Of a stretch of DNA of 24,218 bases, positions 17,301 to 24,218 are shown piece by piece (the first letter of the stretch is position 1; each line of letters starts with the position of its first letter). This stretch comes from a virus. The translations under genes and the position numbers were made by a program. The notes below the pieces were generated by a model. It had not been told where the DNA came from and did not search any database. It worked only from the letters and a program-made list of their open reading frames with translations. Location: the IMG/VR virus record IMGVR_UViG_3300047562_003032, positions 1 through 24,218 of that record; one strand, written 5' to 3'.

Positions 17301-20300
17301 AGATGGAATAGCAGTACCACCATTATTATCATCAGAACTTGTATCAATAATTAGAGAAGCATTGAATTGTAGTGTGGAACCTGTTGTAGCAATAACTTCA
17401 ACAATTCCATTAGCGTTTAGGAATCTACCAGTAAAACCATCAATTTTGATGAAAGATCCTGGAGAAATGCCAAGAGATGCTGGTGAAATTCCACTAGCCG
17501 TGTTAAGTTGTACTAAATTACCACCAAGAGCAATAACAGTAGCAAACCCACTGCTAACATCTTGATAATAGTTGGCATAAATCCATCCAAAAGATCCGCT
17601 TCTACCAACTGACTCACCTTTAAGTAGAATATCTCCAGATAAAGGATCAGATCCTGCTCCTGTTCCAAATCTAACTTCAAATCCTAAATCAGAATTAGCC
17701 TGATTAGGAGATTTGTTTGTAGGAGTGTTACCATTTCCCTGATCAATGTGAGTTCTGATGCTGTAATTTTGACCAGTTAGCAGATTGCTTCCTCTTGGAT
17801 TGAATCTATAGATAGCAGAGAATATTTGGTTCTGGTTAATAACTACATTACCTTCAGAAGCAATCGTGCTTCTGTTAAATGAGCTACTATCTAGACTTAA
17901 GTCACCACCAAGACTTGAATCAACATTAGATACAACAGTGAAAGCATTGCCTTCATCAGCATCAACGTTAATTGTTACTGGGTTATTAAACAAGGCGTCG
18001 CCATCTACGGTGATTTCTTGTTCAAAAGCAACAGGTAGTTCAAAGGTTGTAACTAGACCGCCAATATCTCCCTCATCATCATCAGATGAAAGAAGTTCCG
18101 CTCTTTCTAGGAATGTCTCTTCGCCTGTAATAGCATTGATCTTACGGTTACCAATATAGAGGTCACCATTAGAGTTTAGACCAGTGTAGAAAACGATACC
18201 ACCATCTTCACGCTTTGCCTGGGCATAGAAGTCTTGGATTGGTTCTAAAACAACTTCCTGACGTAGTGGGAAACCTGTTGAATAGTTACCAGGACCGAAA
18301 CCTAGATATTCAAATGTGTGGTTACCAGATCTAGCAATAGATGGTCTACGTAGTTCAACATAAAGTCTACGCTCTGTTGGATATGGCGAATCACCAGAAA
18401 TAGGAATCAATCTATCTTCTGAACCAGAGGTAGCATTACCATCTTGTGCTGTAATTGGATTATTTACATATTCATATCTGTTAAGAGCTGGATTTTCAAT
18501 TAGATCAAAGATAACTTCCTTAGTTTGACTTCCCTTATAATCGTTATTTGTAACGAGACCATGAATAAAGTTATCAGCAGCACAAATAGTTGCTGGAGTA
18601 TCAAGAATTGTTGTGTCTCTCGTGCCATCAGCACGAACTTGGAACCACAATGGATCGTTCTTATAATCAAGAGGATACAGGGAAGAAATTGGTTGAGAGA
18701 ACTTAAAGTTTCTGAAGTTTGTACCAACACCAGGACCAGTTGGATATGGAGAGATATTACCCTTAACACATGTTAAGTAGTAAATACCTTCTTGCTGGTT
18801 AGGAATTCTTCTTTGAATCTCATCAATATCAAAGATATAGAAGGTATCTTCAATCTGACCAGCATCAACAACACTACTTACTTCATACTGAATACCATCA
18901 TCATCACGAACAATATCTCCAGGAGTCATTGTAAGAACGTTAGCATTCTTATCACTGTACAGATAATCTCTTCTATCAGACTTACTGAGAGAATTGTTTG
19001 GAGATCCTACGCTATTTGGTTTTGCTAGCAAAGTAGCATAGATTAAAACTTGATTACCTTCGCCGTCGAGAACAGGATCATTATCAGCATCTAGAACAGG
19101 TTGTGAGAATACAGTAGCAACATTGCTGTTGTATTCAATCACATCTTCATCCAGACCTTTGATAACTAAGTAATGCTCGTCGGTTCCATCTGGATTAAAG
19201 TATCCCTGAAGATAACCAAATCCAGAAGAGAATCCATTCCAGGTAATTCTGTTATTCTCAATGCTCGTAGAAGTATTAATTCTAAAAGCGCCGCCCTGAG
19301 GAGAATTAATCTTAACAGTTACAAACTGCTCATTTCTAACAGCATCATCAGTAATTCCAAGGTCGAATACTGTAAGTTCTAGATACTCAGTACCAGCAAT
19401 TTCAGTTTTTCTAGCAGATTGAATACTAAATGATGTCTTAGAATCTGTTCTCTCACTACCAACAATCTTAACTTGATTTACATTGTAAGGATCATATGAG
19501 AACTGAGAGTTTAGTTCAGAATCTGGCAATCCTAATTGTTGTGAAATTGTACCACCACCAGCTAATTGAGTTTGAATCTCAAATCTAGCAACAGAAGCAG
19601 ATCCAGCAGCAACTGGTTTTAAAACAATACGCTGTGGTAGTAGTTTTCTAGTCTCGTCAGTTCTCGCTTTGAGAACAAAACCATTTAGAGGATCACGTAC
19701 ACCTTCCGAATACTCAGGAATAACGTAACGTAGACGATAGATTCTATCTTCGGCACCCCTTTCATCTTCAAGTCTCTGGTAGAAGGTGTTCTTAGATCTA
19801 GCATCTTTGAGATCTTCACCAATCTCATTCATCCTTGCCTGAATATTTACAGCAGGATCATAAGCATCAGTAGTTTGAATGTACCATTGACCAGTAGTTG
19901 TCTCTCTGTTGTCTGGAAGTAAAGCACTATCATCTCTAGTAGCATCAAATCTCACAGGAGAGACACGCTTATCGGCAAAGACGTAGAAGTTTTGTCCAAA
20001 TCCAGGAGCAAATGTAATTCTAGGAGTTCCAGCAACAGCTTCAGATTCAGTATTAAATACAGCAAATGTCTTAGGAGTTACAAATCTAACATAATAATAT
20101 TGATTTGGATTTACTTCCGTGGTTACATTGTTTACCGTAATTTGTGGCAATGATGACTCAGAAGGATCGCCAAAAGTTCTAAAGAAAACTTTTTGTACAA
20201 CTGGATCGTAACCAGTTAGATCAAGAGGAACATCAAAAATATGTGGTACATCAGTTTCCACAACATCGGTTAGACCAGAACCAAAATTACAGAGATATTG

Positions 20301-23300
20301 ATGTAATCCGAATGTTTCATCAAGAACATACTGCTGAAGTTCAATTTCAATATTTTCATCTACAGACTCTGTTTCAGGCGAATACATGTAGATGCCAGCA
20401 GCGGCATTTTCTTTGGTAGTCGCCAACATCAACTTAGTGGCGGACTGATTAGTAAATGTGTTTGGATAATCAGCACCATTCGAATAATCTTCTGGTCTAG
20501 TAGTTCTACCAGGAGCGATTACATAGTAGATTGTGTTAGTAGAGAATCCTTTTGGAAGTCTAATTACACGCTTATCAACAGTGGTTGGATCTACACCATC
20601 ACGAACTTTGGGAACTAGTCTCACAGGAGTTCCAGTTTCAAAGTAATGAGGATCTGATGTGGATGATCCAGTATTGATAGTGAACAGAGTAGCTCTAGCA
20701 GCAAGATTAGCAGTGTCTACAATTGGTTCTACACGATCAACAACATTGAAAGATGGCTCAGTTCTAGTAATACCCTGTAGATTTCCTGGATTCTGCTCAG
20801 TACCAATACCTTGACTGATAATCGCTGTAAGATTAGTAATAGTTAAAGCAATTTCATCCAAACCTTCTTCGTCTAGAACTGGAGTTGGATCTAGAATTTG
20901 AGTTAAACCATGAGATCCAGCAATTCCTACCGTTTCGTTTCTAACTACTTCTGTAGCAATAGTTCTCATGTTAGTATAAACTTCAACCAACTCAGATCTT
21001 TGACCTTGGATTGCTCCAGGTTGTGTTACATAAACTCTAGCAATATCGTAAACTCTATCATTACCGCCAAATTTGATATTAAAAGCATATGCTTCTAGAG
21101 CTTCAATTACATCATCAACATATGCTTGTGTTCCGCCAGGGATCGTAAATTCAGAATTTGCTGGATTTAAAAGCATTCTTGCTACTGCTTCATTAGCAAT
21201 AAACTCTTTGTTAAGAAGAATCTGATTGGTAGACTCCGTTTCAGTGATACCAAGAGATGTTAATCCGTTGTTGAGAATTAAAAAGATGTTGACAAAATAA
21301 TCCTGAATCGTGGCAGCAACATTAACACACTCTGGATATCCATCATCACCAGCAGGTTCCCAAACTGCAAGATCTTGAAGAACTTCACTATCTCTTACAG
21401 CATTGGTGCTTGAGAAAGAACCAGAAAGTACATCCTCACTATCTGTTAAAGAATCTGTTTGTGGTAATTCAAAATGTAAATATGTTCCAGTATTTGTTGT
21501 AATTAAAGCATTTACAGATGTACCGAAAGCAGCAGATACTCTACCGTTTTCATCAACTGTCAAAGATGGGCGACTATTACCAATTTCAATTTCTTCAGTA
21601 TTAATAATTCTCTTAATATAAGCACCAGCTGGAATAGCGGGGTTTAATTGTGTTGGTACAGCAGCATCTCTATTAAGTCTACCATTGGTGAAATTAGTTG
21701 TATTGTAATCATACTGGGTGACTTTCATACCAATGAGCAATCCTTGAGTATTGCCAACATTAATTATTGAAGATCCCTGTACAGTTTCACAGTTTCTGAT
21801 GAGGTAATCAAAGTTCCTCATAGCAGCAATACAGAGATTCTTAACGTAATCGTATGCCTCAATAGACTCGTTAAGTTCTTGCTCAATGTATGCTAGTTGA
21901 CCACCAACATAATATCCTTCTGCTGCTTGAATAGTGTTAATATTACCACCAAGTCTCAAATCTTGAACAACAGCATCTACAAAATAACCGATGTCCCTTT
22001 CACACTTAGCAATAGTAATATTGGTATTTGTTTGAAGTTCTGGGTATTTAGTAATAATATAAAGATACGCCTCATTTTGAATGAATGCTTTGTTGGATTC
22101 AATCAAATTAGCAGCATCTTGAGCATAGTTATCAATAGCAATTCCAGCAGGAGTTAAAGTTTCTAAAGAAGCTGTATACTTTTTAAATCCAGAAGGAGAA
22201 ACAGTTGCTTCATAGAAATCAGTTCCACCACCAAGTTTTGGTAGTTTTAAGAACAGTTTATCATTAGTTCTAGCGCCAAGTCTATATCCATCAATAGAAG
22301 TTGCTGGTTTTGAGAATGGAGTATATACATTATCTCCACTATAATATAGTCTGGTTCTATTACCATCTGCTTTGGTTGCCTGGTTAGAAAGAGGATAGTA
22401 CTTAAGATCCTTTAGATTAAATTCACTAGTATCAATTTTTTTAACAGGAACAATATCAGTAATGTAACCACCCTTATCCTGGTTAAAAGAGAATCCTTTG
22501 AAACCAATAGCATGTAGGGAAGTATTACCAAAGTTCGAGTTAGAGTTGGTGATCGACATGTCACCACCAGACTCCATCAAGAAGTGATCGAAGAATCCAA
22601 CAGCGAAGACCGAAACACACTGAATAAACGAGTCATCAGAAGCACGAATGTGGAAGTTTCTCCAGTCATCCTTCCAATAAGCATCGCCCTTGGTGTGATA
22701 AGCAACAGTAGCAAAAGCGTCAGTTAGTGATGCCTGGTTCCAAGTGTTGCTAAACTCATCATAACGGATGAAGGCACGGTCGTCTTTTTGTAGGGAAACA
22801 CCCGTGTACTGGGCAACAACCATCGACTTAAATCCAGTCGCCTTCGATCCATCTGCCCACATACCACACTGACCCCAGGTGGAACGAATTGAGCAGTTAA
22901 AGACGTATGGAGAAGCAGACTCAACAGAGTCAATTTCTGCCTGTGCTCTAGCAGATAGACTCAAATCTGGTACACTATAACCAGTTTCATTAATGTCTAA
23001 ACCTAACTGCTGTGGGGTTAGATCAACTTCATAACTGAATACTTTTGGATCTGTATCTGAGATAGAAGTAATCTTAAATGTACCATTTAGTCCTTCATCA
23101 AGACCATTGTCGATAATGGCAACATACTGCTCTCTAAAGTATCCATGAGCAACTTTAGTTGTGGCTTCAATAATTGTTTTGCCAGAAGCAGTTTGTCCAG
23201 CAAGTCTGAGTTTTACAATACTTCTAGTATCAGATAGAGGACCAACGATTCTATTTTCCTGTGGAAGTGCTTCCAGATCACCATCATCAATAGATGGTTG

Positions 23301-24218
23301 GAATAAAGCAAATGCTCTTCCAACTTTATCATAGTACAGTTCTAGATCATCCCTATCAGCATAGGTCATGATCGTGATCTTGTGGTGAGAATACTCTGGA
23401 ATAGCAAGAGTGCTGTTATTGCCAGCCTGGAAGTAAACTTTACCTACATTAGCAACTGGATCAAATAGTGGAGAGTTTGAGGATAGATCACCATCCTTAA
23501 TAGTAAATTGCCACAAATAGCAACCACCAGTTAGATTAAAGATAGAAGTTCTTGCCTGAGTTCCATCAGCAGGATCTGGAACATACAGAGGACGAACAAT
23601 AGTACGACGAAGGTCATAACCAATTAGAGAACAACCTCTAGGTACGATAGCACCACCACTAGAAGCATTAAATTTGTATAAAACGTTATCTGGGTTGGAA
23701 AGATCTAGAATAGAGTTATCTTGCCATTCCTGTAATGCTCTATTATAATTAAATACTGGAATATCACCAGTGATAGCAACAGAAGAAAGACTTGTTAGAT
23801 CACCTTCTTCAATTACAGTTGTAATAATACCAATTAGGTTGTCAATTGATGCTTGTACATCAATACAAGTGGCAGAATTGCCAGATGGAAGATTTGGTAC
23901 AAAAGATTCATCAGTCTCATATCCAGCATACTCAGCAGGACCAGAGAGAATAGTTAAGTCCTTTCTATAAAGCTGGTTGGTTACAGCTTTCTTCATCATT
24001 ACTCCAGCATAACTGAAAGCAATAACAGATTGAGACTCTTCACCGAGCAATCCGTTGCTGATGGGAAGTCCATTTTTATCAAAGTAAGACTTAGCAGCAG
24101 CAACGATATTAGCGTTACCACCGTTATTCAAGTCAGCAGCAACAGCATCAACAATATAACCAATATCACGCTTACACTTGCTTTCTCCAGGTTGTGTATC
24201 AGCAACAACTTCTGGTAC
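14343..24218 (-). CDS. Giant tail-fibre/structural protein (partial, 5' end outside window)
   Basis: The frame is open from the right edge to TAA at 14345-14343, giving 3291 visible codons with the true start outside. Visible parts in N-to-C order: a CKRDIGYIVDAVAADL helical motif at the edge; a right-handed beta-helix-like region (about 23700-22500; VPRGCSLIGYDLRRT, WADGSKATGFKS) as in pectin-lyase-fold phage proteins; two more helical motif copies (22004-21942, 21122-21060); long beta-rich modules; from about 17300 fibre repeats with VGIN- and LDVVGNAWISG-type sequences; beta-helical T/S-GN-x-x-L-x-G repeats at 15440-15000; a carbohydrate-binding-like module (14985-14830); and a tip with LKLPENPVTGDMIRIVD. 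No S74 autocleavage chaperone motif is present. The likely role is a giant virion fibre or tail-associated protein, as in cyanomyoviruses. The two collar genes follow by 1-base spacings. Confidence 0.85.
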   Translation of the reverse strand, partial: VPEVVADTQPGESKCKRDIGYIVDAVAADLNNGGNANIVAAAKSYFDKNGLPISNGLLGEESQSVIAFSYAGVMMKKAVTNQLYRKDLTILSGPAEYAGYETDESFVPNLPSGNSATCIDVQASIDNLIGIITTVIEEGDLTSLSSVAITGDIPVFNYNRALQEWQDNSILDLSNPDNVLYKFNASSGGAIVPRGCSLIGYDLRRTIVRPLYVPDPADGTQARTSIFNLTGGCYLWQFTIKDGDLSSNSPLFDPVANVGKVYFQAGNNSTLAIPEYSHHKITIMTYADRDDLELYYDKVGRAFALFQPSIDDGDLEALPQENRIVGPLSDTRSIVKLRLAGQTASGKTIIEATTKVAHGYFREQYVAIIDNGLDEGLNGTFKITSISDTDPKVFSYEVDLTPQQLGLDINETGYSVPDLSLSARAQAEIDSVESASPYVFNCSIRSTWGQCGMWADGSKATGFKSMVVAQYTGVSLQKDDRAFIRYDEFSNTWNQASLTDAFATVAYHTKGDAYWKDDWRNFHIRASDDSFIQCVSVFAVGFFDHFLMESGGDMSITNSNSNFGNTSLHAIGFKGFSFNQDKGGYITDIVPVKKIDTSEFNLKDLKYYPLSNQATKADGNRTRLYYSGDNVYTPFSKPATSIDGYRLGARTNDKLFLKLPKLGGGTDFYEATVSPSGFKKYTASLETLTPAGIAIDNYAQDAANLIESNKAFIQNEAYLYIITKYPELQTNTNITIAKCERDIGYFVDAVVQDLRLGGNINTIQAAEGYYVGGQLAYIEQELNESIEAYDYVKNLCIAAMRNFDYLIRNCETVQGSSIINVGNTQGLLIGMKVTQYDYNTTNFTNGRLNRDAAVPTQLNPAIPAGAYIKRIINTEEIEIGNSRPSLTVDENGRVSAAFGTSVNALITTNTGTYLHFELPQTDSLTDSEDVLSGSFSSTNAVRDSEVLQDLAVWEPAGDDGYPECVNVAATIQDYFVNIFLILNNGLTSLGITETESTNQILLNKEFIANEAVARMLLNPANSEFTIPGGTQAYVDDVIEALEAYAFNIKFGGNDRVYDIARVYVTQPGAIQGQRSELVEVYTNMRTIATEVVRNETVGIAGSHGLTQILDPTPVLDEEGLDEIALTITNLTAIISQGIGTEQNPGNLQGITRTEPSFNVVDRVEPIVDTANLAARATLFTINTGSSTSDPHYFETGTPVRLVPKVRDGVDPTTVDKRVIRLPKGFSTNTIYYVIAPGRTTRPEDYSNGADYPNTFTNQSATKLMLATTKENAAAGIYMYSPETESVDENIEIELQQYVLDETFGLHQYLCNFGSGLTDVVETDVPHIFDVPLDLTGYDPVVQKVFFRTFGDPSESSLPQITVNNVTTEVNPNQYYYVRFVTPKTFAVFNTESEAVAGTPRITFAPGFGQNFYVFADKRVSPVRFDATRDDSALLPDNRETTTGQWYIQTTDAYDPAVNIQARMNEIGEDLKDARSKNTFYQRLEDERGAEDRIYRLRYVIPEYSEGVRDPLNGFVLKARTDETRKLLPQRIVLKPVAAGSASVARFEIQTQLAGGGTISQQLGLPDSELNSQFSYDPYNVNQVKIVGSERTDSKTSFSIQSARKTEIAGTEYLELTVFDLGITDDAVRNEQFVTVKINSPQGGAFRINTSTSIENNRITWNGFSSGFGYLQGYFNPDGTDEHYLVIKGLDEDVIEYNSNVATVFSQPVLDADNDPVLDGEGNQVLIYATLLAKPNSVGSPNNSLSKSDRRDYLYSDKNANVLTMTPGDIVRDDDGIQYEVSSVVDAGQIEDTFYIFDIDEIQRRIPNQQEGIYYLTCVKGNISPYPTGPGVGTNFRNFKFSQPISSLYPLDYKNDPLWFQVRADGTRDTTILDTPATICAADNFIHGLVTNNDYKGSQTKEVIFDLIENPALNRYEYVNNPITAQDGNATSGSEDRLIPISGDSPYPTERRLYVELRRPSIARSGNHTFEYLGFGPGNYSTGFPLRQEVVLEPIQDFYAQAKREDGGIVFYTGLNSNGDLYIGNRKINAITGEETFLERAELLSSDDDEGDIGGLVTTFELPVAFEQEITVDGDALFNNPVTINVDADEGNAFTVVSNVDSSLGGDLSLDSSSFNRSTIASEGNVVINQNQIFSAIYRFNPRGSNLLTGQNYSIRTHIDQGNGNTPTNKSPNQANSDLGFEVRFGTGAGSDPLSGDILLKGESVGRSGSFGWIYANYYQDVSSGFATVIALGGNLVQLNTASGISPASLGISPGSFIKIDGFTGRFLNANGIVEVIATTGSTLQFNASLIIDTSSDDNNGGTAIPSNVVISLSTSTWKELGVLGAETLRTNTDENGDYKLGINTVARAAHSDADTAFVSGATDPRANLDVVGNAWISGKRLPVGNFNNNATLAGRTFVEQDNAFLVGGDSTSPNTEAVFRVSTTSGFDEQGQPRTITGGRVGINIDQGSTFHTLSVDGDVKVTRDVFFDSNLRVDGGSLGTTNTAFNLLDGNAVTINAFSFAETLNMANTTSVDQVINIGNSTETQEVNIGRFAEEGVLNIHANPTSSIVAIGTTLNTNTNNTSVIQLGGAYLKKSNSLVDGSVLKVRSSFFEADGDAAIGAAIATGTGIARLSSPAQEVQLFNVTTSRLKFGNSVSRMSIGAQGGTTTINNTLVVKAASILEGDVTLSGGLNSGEFEVRRGSFGTDAVAHDEGSSDEPNIDLFERVEIGKTLDAEGGSFWGAPGVLEGGVSDNRYLVDPANPAGEYYLPLGQVSDVNSFEVGAYLLLDRSIEAVDANSGSTQGDAPVGEQYSELVLITELTNLNNISDLPLRIKVRRAQNQLNSDGTLIAGTPSGLPSSAQPSSYRFLRTDHPDNTVLVRYNLAENVSFIEDVNGLNAVTSGTLEDVNTGDFSGAVGDGDILRFTDTELAFITDVNTTSPQRFVVNDGNSSDPVEQFVVDSTNGNTSILGNLEVNRSITLLGSTTAGSQRLVVTNGAGTETFMVDSATGNVCLKGNFNAGGPNCDRFEVLGSSGNTTLRGGNFLITGNSLTDEKMIVQNSTGNLTLSGVVTIEGNALNTFAGDVKINGGTLTLNKFDESPDWQASTSYNNGNTVIYNNNVYQVVGNGSSGTTPPTHTTGTVVNGDISLTFLRANTEQQLFQVDRDGSMDFAGQEGFFTPNGARKWVFIGAGESEAFVDVNVNYFVAPSSDLTLKLPENPVTGDMIRIVDVGGNLTYNISLRMRAPNGILVQGDVTNANIPDLSGVDYDGGELVVQTPHAGFGLIYLGSTNYDGTATSAPSQTQGWWLVEI
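14830..14985 (-). other. Carbohydrate-binding-like module in giant protein
   Basis: The segment reads PDWQASTSYNNGNTVIYNNN, then VYQVVGNGSSG, PPTH and GTVVNGDISLTFLRA. This W-x3-TxY-x2-G-x2-V-x2-NxxVYxV pattern resembles CBM5/12-like chitin- or glycan-binding modules found in phage structural proteins. It sits between the beta-helical repeats and the tip domain. Confidence 0.55.
15000..15440 (-). repeat. Beta-helical protein repeats in the fibre stalk
   Basis: Successive segments of about 30-40 residues carry a common pattern of FxV-x-(S/N)-x2-GN-x2-L-x-G, for example FMVDSATGNVCLKGNF, FEVLGSSGNTTLRGGNF and MIVQNSTGNLTLSGVV. These predict a trimeric beta-helix or beta-spiral stalk. Confidence 0.6.
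21060..21122 (-). repeat. CxRDIGY-like helical repeat, copy 3 (degenerate)
   Basis: Twenty-one residues, YVDDVIEALEAY...IKFGGN, align without gaps to copies 1 and 2. They keep the D-I/V pair, the helix pattern and the closing L/I-(K/R)-x-GGN, but lack the first cysteine. Confidence 0.55.
21942..22004 (-). repeat. CxRDIGY helical repeat, copy 2
   Basis: The 21-residue segment is CERDIGYFVDAVVQDL followed by RLGGN, nearly matching copy 1 at the right edge. It is flanked by helical sequence rich in tyrosine and asparagine. Confidence 0.7.
24114..24176 (-). repeat. CxRDIGY helical repeat, copy 1
   Basis: The 21-residue segment is CKRDIGYIVDAVAADL followed by NNGGN. It lies near the right edge, upstream of the first in-window TTG, showing that the coding frame continues past the window. 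Confidence 0.7.

Overview
The window looks like part of the genome of a T4-like (myovirus) phage of marine bacteria, most plausibly a cyanophage of Synechococcus or Prochlorococcus. The reasons are an almost gap-free run of genes on one strand, AT-rich structural genes with 1-25 base spacings, a very large fibre gene of the kind I associate with cyanomyoviruses, several phage tail-collar domains, a tail-fibre assembly chaperone domain and an SF2 helicase. No host gene, tRNA, insertion sequence or CRISPR array was seen. The phage type is inferred from protein resemblance, not from a database search.

Every gene is on the minus strand, so transcription runs from high to low coordinates. In that order: a giant structural protein, cut by the right edge (24218-14343), with three short CxRDIGY-like helical repeats, a right-handed beta-helix-like part, long beta-repeat stretches, a carbohydrate-binding-like module and a beta-rich C-terminal tip; two proteins with tail-collar domains and HxH metal-site motifs (14341-12659, 12657-11767); two paralogous glycine-rich adhesin-like proteins (11767-10169, 10150-8657); two small proteins (8641-8429, 8432-8256), the second of which looks like a free copy of the C-terminal module of the glycine-rich proteins; a 1947-residue mosaic protein joining Ig-like repeats, a glycine-rich block and a collar/HxH end (8232-2389); a tail-fibre assembly chaperone-like protein (2364-1432); a small unknown protein (1430-1041); and, after the only sizeable gap (67 bases), an SF2 DEAH helicase cut by the left edge (973-1).

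From the giant gene through the small unknown protein, the genes form a host-recognition module: one giant fibre, three gp12-like collar/HxH proteins and three polyglycine-type tips that share interchangeable domains, followed by a chaperone likely to assemble them. Two identical 16-base AT-rich motifs resembling the T4 late promoter sit over stop codons just before two of these genes. The helicase belongs to the replication/repair side of the genome. It uses different arginine codons and has its own TATAAT element.

The window is about 99% coding. There is no stretch over 300 bases without a gene.
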